This document shows, one piece after another, positions 46,530-53,819 of a DNA stretch of 64,000 nucleotides (position 1 is the stretch's first letter; each line of letters opens with the position of its first letter). The notes under the pieces are model-generated. The model saw only the letters and a list, made by a program, of their open reading frames with translations, was not told the DNA's origin and searched no databases. Source of the DNA: Planctomycetota bacterium (GTDB taxonomy: Bacteria; Planctomycetota; UBA1135; UBA2386). The position numbers and the translations under genes were made by a program. The stretch is from NCBI GenBank assembly GCA_020638695.1, contig JACKIB010000016.1, positions 1-64,000 of the forward strand. Reading direction: 5' to 3'.

Positions 46530-47183
46530 ATGCAATTGCCCTGCGAAGCCCATCCCCTGCTCGACCTGCGCGCGTTCACCGCGGAACTCGCACAGCCATT
46601 GGGCGGGTGTCCATCCCCGGACTGGCTGACCATGCTGCTGCGGCCCGACGCACCGGCACCGGTGATGCGCAGCGAGGCAGTGCGGACGGCGGTCCGCAAC
46701 ATGCTACGACTGCACGGCTACAAGCCGACGGGTCGCGGCAAACCGGCGAGCGAGTACCTGTTGGGCGCCGCCGAGCAGGGTCGACTGGGCACCATCAACC
46801 CCGTGGTCGACGCCAACAACGCGGTGTCGCTGCACAGCGGACTTCCGGCGAGCGTGCTCGACGCCGCGCTGCTCGGTGCCCCGCTGCGGGTCGCACCGGC
46901 GCAACCCGGCGTCCGCTACGTGTTCAACCGCGCCGGGCAGGAGATCGACGTCGGTGGACTACCGTGCCTGCACGATTCGTTCGGTCCCTGTGCGAATGCG
47001 GTGAAGGACGCGCAGCGGGCGAAGACCGGCGACGGCACGCTGCGGGTGCTGGTGCTGCTGTGGGGCGTTCGCGAGCAGGTGGAACACGTCGATGCGTCGC
47101 TGGCGTGGTACCGCGCGCTGCTGTTGCGCGCCGGCATCGCCAGCGAACAGATCGAGTGCCGTGTGGAGCAGGGCGGGGAGTGA
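46530..47183 (+). CDS. B3/B4 tRNA-binding-domain protein
   Basis: 217 residues. The stretch NPVVDANNAVSLHSGLPASVLDA, followed by ALLGAPLRVAPAQPG and EIDVGGLPCLHD, matches the B3/B4 domain of phenylalanyl-tRNA synthetase beta chains, which also occurs alone and probably edits or binds aminoacyl-tRNA or amino acids. The free-standing protein is of unknown function. Fifteen bases after the kinase gene, possibly co-transcribed. Confidence 0.85.
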   Translation: MQLPCEAHPLLDLRAFTAELAQPLGGCPSPDWLTMLLRPDAPAPVMRSEAVRTAVRNMLRLHGYKPTGRGKPASEYLLGAAEQGRLGTINPVVDANNAVSLHSGLPASVLDAALLGAPLRVAPAQPGVRYVFNRAGQEIDVGGLPCLHDSFGPCANAVKDAQRAKTGDGTLRVLVLLWGVREQVEHVDASLAWYRALLLRAGIASEQIECRVEQGGE

Positions 47184-47361
47184 GCGGGGCGCGGTTCGCT
47201 GCGCGGAGCTGCAACAGAATCGGCCAGAGCAACGGACAAAAAGCACGCTCCCGGGATGCCTGCGTGTGGTAGGCGTGGCGAGCCTTGGCGAACTCCTTCG
47301 ACCCGGACAGGACCCGATCCGCCAACCCGCGGCGCGAGCACGCAGCAGTCGATCGACTCCG

Positions 47362-48411
47362 TCATCGCCGCACCACTTCCACCACCGCCACCCGCCCCTC
47401 CTGACGGTGCTGCAATACGACCGGCAGGAAGCGCTCGACGATTTCGATGTTGGTACGCGCATGCCGACTCAGCGGCAACGCGCGGAAACTGCCGGCGCCG
47501 GCCATGGCCATCGGCAGCAACAGTTGATCGGCGAGGTGGCGTCCCACCGGCGCGTCCGACGCCAAGTAGGCCCGCGCCTCGTGCACCACGTCGCCGGCGA
47601 CGTGCTCGGCCGGCTTGCCGGCCTCGCCGGCGCCGGTGAAGACCTCGGTGACGTGCTCGAACTCGAACGCCACCGACAGCAGGTTGCCCGGCCCCTGCGA
47701 ATCGGTGATGGGTTGGATGCGCAGCTCGTTCTCCGCGAAATCGAACTTGCGGCCGATCACCTTCAGCTCTCGCTTGGCGATGTCGCGCGACAGGTTGGCG
47801 ACCATCGCCACGGCTTCGCGCCGCACCGCCGCACCGCGTTCGTGCAGGTGCAGGACGCCGAGCCCCGCCGGCCCAACCGGCTGTACGTCGACCGCGATGC
47901 GTCCGCCGCCCGCCGGGTAGAAGCCGTGCCGCTCCAACTGGATGTCGACCTTCGCACCCATGCGGGCGAGCAGTGGCAGGAAGGCGCGGGCCAGGAACTC
48001 GAACGGCGGCGCGTTGGGGTTGTGGGTCCCACCCTCGATCACCACGCGACTCGGGCCACGCGCGACCAGCAGCGCCGGCAGGACCGCCTGCAGCACCAGC
48101 GCAGTGCTTCCGGCGGTGCCGATCGCGAAGTGGTATTCGCCCGGCTCGAGCGCCGCGGGTGTGAAACAGAGTTCGCTCGAGCCCACGGACGCGCCTTCGA
48201 TCTCCGCGCAGCCGATCCGTGCCGCCGCCTGCACCGCGGTCAGATGCTGGCGCATCAAACCCGGCTTGCGCCGGTTGTGGCGAATGCGCTCGATGCGGAA
48301 CGGACGGCCGGTCACCAGCGACAACGCCAAAGCGCTGCGCAGGATCTGGCCACCGCCCTCGCCGAGCGATCCGTCGATGAGCAGTGGGTCCACGTGCCGC
48401 CCTCCGCTCAT
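47362..48411 (-). CDS. rtcA: RNA 3'-terminal phosphate cyclase RtcA
   Basis: 349 residues. The nucleotide-binding motif LIDGSLGEGGGQILRSALALS is at the N-terminus and the catalytic His is in PVGRHLADQLLLPMAMAGAG. It converts RNA 3'-phosphates to 2',3'-cyclic phosphates using ATP. Together with RtcB it forms an RNA repair pair; the RtcA start overlaps the RtcB stop (ATGA), so translation is coupled. It is last in the rsr-RNA-RNA-rtcB-rtcA unit controlled by RtcR. Confidence 0.95.
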   Translation of the reverse strand: MSGGRHVDPLLIDGSLGEGGGQILRSALALSLVTGRPFRIERIRHNRRKPGLMRQHLTAVQAAARIGCAEIEGASVGSSELCFTPAALEPGEYHFAIGTAGSTALVLQAVLPALLVARGPSRVVIEGGTHNPNAPPFEFLARAFLPLLARMGAKVDIQLERHGFYPAGGGRIAVDVQPVGPAGLGVLHLHERGAAVRREAVAMVANLSRDIAKRELKVIGRKFDFAENELRIQPITDSQGPGNLLSVAFEFEHVTEVFTGAGEAGKPAEHVAGDVVHEARAYLASDAPVGRHLADQLLLPMAMAGAGSFRALPLSRHARTNIEIVERFLPVVLQHRQEGRVAVVEVVRR

Positions 48412-49628
48412 CCCTTGACGCACACCACCTGGCGCAATGTATGCACGATCTCCACCAAGTCCGCTTGCGCAGCCATGACCTTGTCGATGTCCTTGTAGGC
48501 GCGCGGGCTCTCGTCGAGCACATCGTGGTCCTTGCGGCACTCGACGTGAGCCGTCGCCTCGGCGTGCTCGGCGAGGCTGATCTCGCGCTTGGCCTGGCCG
48601 CGCGACATCACCCGGCCCGCGCCGTGGCTGCAGCTCTCGAAGCTCTCCGGGTTGCCGAGACCGCGCACGATGAACGAACGCGCTCCCATGCTGCCGGGGA
48701 TGATGCCGAGATCACCGCGACCCGCACGCACCGCGCCCTTGCGGGTCACGAACACCTCCGCACCGTAGTGCTCCTCGCGGCTCACGTAGTTGTGGTGGCA
48801 ATTGACGGCCATGTCGGTGGTCGAGAACTTGGGGAGCAGTCGGCTCGCCTGCAGCGCAGCGACGATCCGGTGCATCATGACGTCACGGTTGGCGCGGGCG
48901 AAGCGCTGTGCCCAGCTGACCGCGAACACGTAGTCGTCGAAGTGCTCGGCACCTTCCTCGAAGTACGCGAGGTCCTTGTCGGGCAAGTTGGCCAGGTGTT
49001 GCTTCATGTCCTTCTTCGCCAACGCGATGAAGTGGGTACCGATTCGGTTGCCGACTCCGCGCGAGCCGCTGTGTAGCATGACCCAGACGCGGTCGTCTTG
49101 GTCGAGGCAGACTTCGATGAAGTGGTTGCCGGTGCCCAGCGTTCCGACGTGCTCGTGGGTGCGACCGCGGTTCAACGACGGGTACTTCGCGACGATGCGT
49201 TCGTAGTCGGGACGCAGCTTGCGCCACGCCGTCTCGGCCTCGGCCGGCGCATCACGCCACGAGCCGCGGTCGTTCTTGCCCCCACGGTCGGTGAAGCCGT
49301 GCGGGACGGTGCGCTCGATCACGTTGCGCACTCCGTCGAGCTGGTCCGGCAGATCGCTGGCCGCCAACGTGGTCTGCACTGCCATCATCCCACAACCGAT
49401 GTCGACCCCGACGGCGGCCGGGATGATCGCGTTGCGGGTCGGGATGACGCTGCCGACGGTGGCGCCGATACCCCAATGCACGTCAGGCATCGCGGCGACC
49501 CACTCGTGGACGATGCCCAGCCTGGCGACGTTGCGCAGCTGCTGCAGGGCATTGTCATCGATGTGGACGCCGTCCACCCAGGCCTTGATCGGCACGCCTT
49601 CGGTCTTGTAGCGGATGTACTTGGTCAT
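48408..49628 (-). CDS. rtcB: RNA-splicing ligase RtcB
   Basis: 406 residues, near the 408 of E. coli RtcB. The metal-binding Cys is in VGVDIGCGMMAVQT. Other conserved segments are GTLGTGNHFIEVC, VMLHSGSRGVG, CHHNYVSREEHYG with metal His, and SCSHGAGRVMSRGQA containing the nucleophile His region. RtcB joins 5'-OH to 2',3'-cyclic-phosphate or 3'-phosphate RNA ends with GTP and Mn. It begins 36 bases after the second Y-RNA-like RNA and precedes RtcA with an overlap. The reading frame upstream of ATG 49628 is not protein-like: it runs through the RNA genes. Confidence 0.97.
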   Translation of the reverse strand: MTKYIRYKTEGVPIKAWVDGVHIDDNALQQLRNVARLGIVHEWVAAMPDVHWGIGATVGSVIPTRNAIIPAAVGVDIGCGMMAVQTTLAASDLPDQLDGVRNVIERTVPHGFTDRGGKNDRGSWRDAPAEAETAWRKLRPDYERIVAKYPSLNRGRTHEHVGTLGTGNHFIEVCLDQDDRVWVMLHSGSRGVGNRIGTHFIALAKKDMKQHLANLPDKDLAYFEEGAEHFDDYVFAVSWAQRFARANRDVMMHRIVAALQASRLLPKFSTTDMAVNCHHNYVSREEHYGAEVFVTRKGAVRAGRGDLGIIPGSMGARSFIVRGLGNPESFESCSHGAGRVMSRGQAKREISLAEHAEATAHVECRKDHDVLDESPRAYKDIDKVMAAQADLVEIVHTLRQVVCVKG

Positions 49629-49663
49629 GGCTGCGGTGACCCCATGGAGGGTCGAGAGAGAAC

Positions 49664-49779
49664 CCGGCGACGACAAGGCGGCGAGACAGTTCTTGCGCTC
49701 TTCCTCGAGCTCACGCCCGCGGACGAGTGTGCGGAGATCGAACCCGCTGAGACCATCTTGTTCCACCGGCATCCGCCGG
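49664..49779 (-). ncRNA. Y-RNA-like (Yrl) RNA, second copy
   Basis: 116 nt with the same plan as the RNA at 49869. End stem: 49773-49779 (CCGGCGG) with 49664-49670 (TCGCCGG). Second stem: 49760-49767 (GGTGGAAC) with 49680-49687 (GTCTCGCC), seven of eight pairs. T-arm 49731-49747 (stem GCGGG/TCCGC, loop TTCGATC). Then an acceptor-like hairpin about 49711-49730, partly degenerate, then a D-arm 49697-49710 (GCTC/GAGC). Stems and arms are kept although the sequences between differ. A GC-rich hairpin with the motif GGTCCGACC precedes it at 49787-49803. It lies 35 bases before rtcB. Confidence 0.65.
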
Positions 49780-49868
49780 AGCCCCGGCACGGTCGGACCG
49801 TGCGGGATCATGAATCGTGTGTTGGCCGCGGACTGGCCCGAGGGACAGTCGCGACGGTGAGAGAAAGA

Positions 49869-49999
49869 CCCGGCGACGAGGGTTTGGTGAAACGTGTCGT
49901 GCTCTACCACTGAGCTACGGCTCCATGGTGGAGCCGGCAGGATTCGAACCTGCGACCACGGCAGTCTGGATGCATGTAGTTCCACCGGCATTCGCCGGG
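49869..49999 (-). ncRNA. Y-RNA-like (Yrl) RNA with permuted tRNA-like core
   Basis: 131 nt between rsr and rtcB. The ends pair: 49992-49999 (CCCGGCGA) with 49869-49876 (TCGCCGGG). Inside, 49979-49986 (GGTGGAAC) pairs with 49886-49893 (GTTTCACC). The core is tRNA-like but in changed order: T-arm 49937-49953 (GCAGG TTCGAAT CCTGC), acceptor hairpin 49918-49936 (CGGCTCC, loop ACCAT, GGAGCCG), D-arm 49901-49915 (GCTC AGTGGTA GAGC). There is no anticodon arm. This is the plan of bacterial YrlA RNAs, which sit between rsr and rtcBA in Salmonella. A hairpin GGTCTGACC precedes it at 50008-50022 and overlaps the rsr stop codon. Confidence 0.8.
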
Positions 50000-50012
50000 A
50001 GCCCCGCCGCGG

Positions 50013-51563
50013 TCAGACCGCGACGGCGCTTTGGATCGTGTTCCTCCAGGAGTGAGGGTCGGAGCCGGCGGTCGCGAACGACCGCACGACCGAGAAGACG
50101 TCATCGGAGAAGCCGCCGACGTGGAGCACATCCACATCAGGCGGCACCTGTACGGTGGCGAACGGCTGAATGTCGATGCACACCATCCGCGCCGCGGGGT
50201 TCCGCCGCTTGAAGCGCTGCCAAGCGTCCATGGTCGGCGTGGACTGCCGATTGCCGGGACGAATCCACGACTCGTTGTCGGAGACCAACACAACCAGGTC
50301 ACCCCGCCGCTTGCGCCGCACGAGCTCGCGCAACACCACACTGCAGTCGGTGCCACCGCCCGGCTCGCGCGCAAGGCGGTCGGCGTTCGCCAGCACGCTC
50401 GCACGCGGATCGAGACGGGTGTGCCGTATGGTTTCGGCGAACGGGATCACCTCGGCGGTCGGGTTGCGGCGCACCAGCGAGGCCGCGAACAACGCCGCGA
50501 CATCCAAGCAGCGGGCCTTCGACGTGGCACCCCGGCGCACCCCCGAGACGGGCGCGTGCATCGAGCCGGAGACGTCGACCGCGACGAAGACCTGACCCGG
50601 CAGCTCCGGCACGTTGTCCGTGGCGCGTTCCATCGCGTCGCCGAGCGCGGCTCGGACCTGCGGCGGGACGGCGGCAGTGGAGTTGCAGTGGGCCATCATG
50701 AGTTGGTAGGGAAAGACTCGGGAGCGACGGATCTCGATCGGGTCGCGGAGGCGATCGGCGATCACGGCGGTCAACTCGAGATCATCGAACACTCCATGAC
50801 GGGCGAAGGTGTTGAGGTTCATGCGAGTGGTCTGCCACGGCGCGCGCGCCGCGATGACGCGCCATTCGCTGCTGCTGAGCGTCTGTGCGGTCAACATGGC
50901 GAACGGCACGTCCGGGACAGTCGAGCGATCTCCAGCCTTCCACGCCTCGAAGCTGCGCAGCGGCTCTGGCAGGTCGTCGGGCGAGTAGTCGCGCCCACAC
51001 AACCAGGCGAACAGCGCCGAGCGGGACGCGGTGGTCGGCTTTGGGTGCACCATGCGGACGATGTCGGCCAGCGACGGCGCGGTACCGACGCTGGCAGCTG
51101 CCAGCGCTGCATCGCTGCGCTCAGCCATCCACGCGCGCACCAAACGCCGCGGCATCGACCCCAGCGACCGGCGGCCGACCACCCCGGAGCGGAGGATCTG
51201 CACGAAAGTGCGCAGCATCCGCCCGTTGTCGATCACGCGCTCGAAGGTCACCGGAAGCAACTCCGGGCCACGGACCGCCAGCACGGCACACAACAGCGCC
51301 GGCAGGTCCTTCATGAAGCCCTGCTCGCGGGCGTAGATGGCGATCCGCGCCAACCACGCCGGCTCGACCTCTGCCGCCAGCGCCAGCACCGTGTCCCGCT
51401 GGGTCGCGGCGGTGGCGTAGAAGGTCTGCCCGAGGCAACCGGTGAGGGCGTACTGCGCGAGCCGATCGATGGGCTCGAGTGCGTAGCCTCGGCCGCCGGC
51501 CTCGTTGTGCACGGTCGGCCAGCGGGCTTGGCGAGAGCTCGGGAAGAGGGAGGGGTCGGCCAT
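50013..51563 (-). CDS. rsr: Ro60/Rsr-type TROVE and vWA protein
   Basis: 516 residues. The N-terminal part (about 25-330) is a TROVE helical ring (RLAQYALTGCLGQTFYAT; RIAIYAREQGFMKDLPALLCAVLAVRG). The C-terminal part is a vWA domain with MIDAS motif VAVDVSGSMHAPVSG and VVLVSDNES. Bacterial Ro60 orthologues bind Y RNAs and misfolded RNAs and can work with exoribonucleases. It is the first gene of the unit, preceded by a sigma-54 promoter and followed by two Y-RNA-like RNAs. ATG 51563 is the clear start. Confidence 0.95.
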   Translation of the reverse strand: MADPSLFPSSRQARWPTVHNEAGGRGYALEPIDRLAQYALTGCLGQTFYATAATQRDTVLALAAEVEPAWLARIAIYAREQGFMKDLPALLCAVLAVRGPELLPVTFERVIDNGRMLRTFVQILRSGVVGRRSLGSMPRRLVRAWMAERSDAALAAASVGTAPSLADIVRMVHPKPTTASRSALFAWLCGRDYSPDDLPEPLRSFEAWKAGDRSTVPDVPFAMLTAQTLSSSEWRVIAARAPWQTTRMNLNTFARHGVFDDLELTAVIADRLRDPIEIRRSRVFPYQLMMAHCNSTAAVPPQVRAALGDAMERATDNVPELPGQVFVAVDVSGSMHAPVSGVRRGATSKARCLDVAALFAASLVRRNPTAEVIPFAETIRHTRLDPRASVLANADRLAREPGGGTDCSVVLRELVRRKRRGDLVVLVSDNESWIRPGNRQSTPTMDAWQRFKRRNPAARMVCIDIQPFATVQVPPDVDVLHVGGFSDDVFSVVRSFATAGSDPHSWRNTIQSAVAV

Positions 51564-51599
51564 GGGAGCAACGGATCCGTTCAGATCGCTCGACCCTTT

Positions 51600-51615
51600 T
51601 GCAGCCGCCGTGCCA
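51600..51615 (-). promoter_or_regulatory. Sigma-54 promoter of the rsr-rtcBA unit
   Basis: On the minus strand the site reads TGGCACGGCGGCTGCA. The GG of the -24 element and the GC of the -12 element are 10 bases apart, as sigma-54 needs (consensus TGGCAC-N5-TTGCA). It lies 37 bases before the rsr start codon. The adjacent gene product RtcR carries the GAFTGA motif that contacts sigma-54. Confidence 0.8.
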
Positions 51616-51639
51616 CACCCGCGTGGATTCCCAGAGGAT

Positions 51640-51675
51640 TCCCATAACCATCTACAAAATAGTTGCTTATGGGGA
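51640..51675. promoter_or_regulatory. Candidate RtcR binding site (upstream activating sequence)
   Basis: An inverted repeat with arms TCCCATAA (51640-51647) and TTATGGGGA (51667-51675) lies 25 bases upstream of the sigma-54 promoter, between rsr and rtcR. The stretch is AT-richer than its surroundings. Position and symmetry fit an enhancer for a hexameric activator. Binding is not shown. Confidence 0.5.
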
Positions 51676-51762
51676 CCATCACCGAGATGACCCCATGACT
51701 CGCTGGTTGGCCTTCACGATCCATCTATATCTACTTCTAGACAATTGGATAACAATGGTGGC

Positions 51763-53373
51763 ATGCCCCGCCGCCCCCTCGTGGTCCTCGGCTTCCTCGG
51801 TCACCAGCTCGACGCCGACATCGGCCCCACCCGGTGGAGCCGCTGGCGACCGACGGTGTCCCTGTGCCAGCACGAGGACCTCTTGGTCGATCGACTCGAG
51901 CTGTTGGTCGACCTGCCGCGGCAACAGCAGCAACTCGCCACCGTCCAACGCGACATCTCCGCCGTGTCCCCGGAGACCCGGATCGAGGTCCACCAGGTGG
52001 GATTCCGCGACCCGTGGGACTTCGGCGAGGTGTACGCACGCCTCTACGAACTGGCGCGCGGGATCGCATTCGACACGGACGGCAGCGACTACCTGGTGCA
52101 CATGACGACCGGCACGCACGTGGCGCAGATCTGCCTGTTCCTGCTCACCGAGACTCGCCACCTCCCCGCCCGGCTGATCCAGACTTCGCCGCCCCCCCGC
52201 GGCGAGCAACTCGGCACCTTCGCGATCATCGACCTCGACCTGGCGCGCTACGACCAGATCGCGTCGCGCTTCGAAGTCGAGCACCGCGACGGCGTGTCGC
52301 TGCTCAAGTCGGGCATCGAGACCCGTGACGAGACCTTCAACCGGCAGATCGAGCTCATCGAGAAGGTCGCGTGGCTGTCGCGCGAACCGATCCTGTTGAT
52401 GGGTCCTACCGGCGCCGGCAAGTCGCTGCTCGCCTCGCGGATCTTCGAGCTGCGGCAGAAGCGTCACCAGCTGACCGGCAGCTTCGTGGAGGTGAACTGC
52501 GCCACCCTGCGCGGCGACACCGCGATGTCGACCCTGTTCGGTCACCGCGCGGGGGCGTTCACCGGCGCCGCCGCCGACCGCAAGGGGCTGCTGCAGACCG
52601 CGCACGGCGGAGTGCTGTTCCTCGACGAGATCGGCGAGCTCGGGCTCGACGAGCAGGCGATGCTGTTGCGCGCGCTGGAGGAGAAGCGCTTCCTACCGGT
52701 GGGCGCCGACACCGAGGTGGCGAGCGACTTCCAGCTGATCGCCGGAACCAACCGGGATCTCGCCGCCCAGGTGGCAGCAGGCCGCTTCCGCGACGATCTG
52801 CTGGCGCGGATCAACCTGTGGTCGTTCACGCTGCCCGGACTCCGCCAGCGCCTCGCCGACATCGAGCCCAACCTCGGCTACGAGTTGGAACGCTACTCGC
52901 GAGCCTCCGGCCGGCGCGTGTCGTTCAACAAGGAGGCGCGCACCCGCTACCTCGCGTTCGCCACCGGACCCGATGCCCGCTGGACCGGCAACTTCCGGGA
53001 CCTCAACGCCAGCGTGATCCGCATGGCGACGCTGGCCAGCGGCGGCCGAATCGGGGTCGCGGTGGTCGACGACGAGATCGCGCGACTGCGCGGCGCGTGG
53101 TCGGGCGGTCGCACGGGTGCGACGGACGCGGTCGACGCCGTTCTGGGCACCAAGGCGGCGCAGCTCGATCGCTTCGACCGCGTGCAGCTCGCGGACGTGC
53201 TCGAAGTGTGCCGGGACGCCCGTTCGCTCTCGGACGCGGGACGCATCCTGTTCGCAGCGTCGCGCGCACGCCGCCAGTCGACCAATGACGCGGATCGGCT
53301 GCGCAAGTACCTCGCGAAGTTCGGGCTGACCTTCGCCGATCTTCGACTAGTCTCTCCCTCGAACAACACGTGA
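51763..53373 (+). CDS. rtcR: Sigma-54 activator RtcR (CARF-type sensor)
   Basis: 536 residues. The N-terminal part (about 1-180) is the RtcR CARF-like sensor (RPLVVLGFLGHQLDADIG; DYLVHMTTGTHVAQICLFLL). The AAA+ domain (about 190-430) has Walker A GPTGAGKS, the sigma-54 contact GAFTGA and Walker B VLFLDEIGE. The C-terminal part is helical and probably binds DNA. RtcR senses RNA ends carrying cyclic phosphate and turns on rtcBA through sigma-54. It is divergent from rsr. ATG 51763; a TTG at 51745 is a possible alternative. Confidence 0.96.
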   Translation: MPRRPLVVLGFLGHQLDADIGPTRWSRWRPTVSLCQHEDLLVDRLELLVDLPRQQQQLATVQRDISAVSPETRIEVHQVGFRDPWDFGEVYARLYELARGIAFDTDGSDYLVHMTTGTHVAQICLFLLTETRHLPARLIQTSPPPRGEQLGTFAIIDLDLARYDQIASRFEVEHRDGVSLLKSGIETRDETFNRQIELIEKVAWLSREPILLMGPTGAGKSLLASRIFELRQKRHQLTGSFVEVNCATLRGDTAMSTLFGHRAGAFTGAAADRKGLLQTAHGGVLFLDEIGELGLDEQAMLLRALEEKRFLPVGADTEVASDFQLIAGTNRDLAAQVAAGRFRDDLLARINLWSFTLPGLRQRLADIEPNLGYELERYSRASGRRVSFNKEARTRYLAFATGPDARWTGNFRDLNASVIRMATLASGGRIGVAVVDDEIARLRGAWSGGRTGATDAVDAVLGTKAAQLDRFDRVQLADVLEVCRDARSLSDAGRILFAASRARRQSTNDADRLRKYLAKFGLTFADLRLVSPSNNT

Positions 53374-53382
53374 CGAGGTGCG

Positions 53383-53811
53383 ATGGACAACCGTTCGGGT
53401 GACGCGACGAGTTCGGTCGGATTGCTGGTGCTGCGGATCGGCGTCGGCTGCTACATGATGGCCCACGGCTGGGGCAAGGCGCAGATGGTGTTCTCGGGGG
53501 CCTTCGACAAGTTTCCGGACCCGATCAGCCTCGGCAGCGGACCGAGTCTGGTGCTCGCGGCGTCGGCGGAGTTCCTGGGCGCCGCGTTGGTGGTGATCGG
53601 GCTCGGCACGCGGTTCGCAGCCGCGTCGGTGGCGTTCACCATGGCGGTCGCCGCGTTCGCGATCCACGGCAAGGACCCCTGGACCATGCCGAACCCACTG
53701 GGGCCGAGCAAGGAGCCGGCTCTGATGTTCCTGATTCCGTTCCTGGCGCTGGTGTTCACCGGGGCGGGGCAGTTCTCGCTCGACAACAAGCTGCGCAAGC
53801 GCCGCGACTGA
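53383..53811 (+). CDS. DoxX-family membrane protein
   Basis: 142 residues with four hydrophobic segments. GLLVLRIGVGCYMMAHGWGK at the N-terminus is the DoxX signature (helix 1 with G and H), followed by FLGAALVVIGLGTR and the last helix MFLIPFLALVFTGAGQFSLD. DoxX proteins are membrane proteins linked to quinone or thiol redox in some bacteria. Start ATG 53383 with GAGG just upstream. It lies nine bases after rtcR, so may be co-transcribed; no functional link is known. Confidence 0.9.
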   Translation: MDNRSGDATSSVGLLVLRIGVGCYMMAHGWGKAQMVFSGAFDKFPDPISLGSGPSLVLAASAEFLGAALVVIGLGTRFAAASVAFTMAVAAFAIHGKDPWTMPNPLGPSKEPALMFLIPFLALVFTGAGQFSLDNKLRKRRD

Positions 53812-53819
53812 CAATCACC

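Noticed and set aside
48408..49991. A long RtcB of 527 residues
   Set aside because: The extra 121 residues are translation of the Y-RNA-like genes. RtcB proteins begin near MTKYIRYKTEG and are about 406 long.
49869..49999. An ordinary tRNA gene, or two tRNA genes in tandem
   Set aside because: The T-arm comes before the D-arm and there is no anticodon arm. The ends of the segment pair with each other instead of forming a second tRNA, so a Y-RNA-like RNA fits better.
51690..51762. A sigma-70 promoter for rtcR in the AT-rich stretch
   Set aside because: No -35 and -10 pair has an acceptable spacing; the short TATAT stretches alone are not enough.
51763..53373. CRISPR-related regulator because of the CARF-like domain
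   Set aside because: No repeats, cas genes or cyclic oligonucleotide enzymes are in the window. GAFTGA, position and neighbours identify RtcR.
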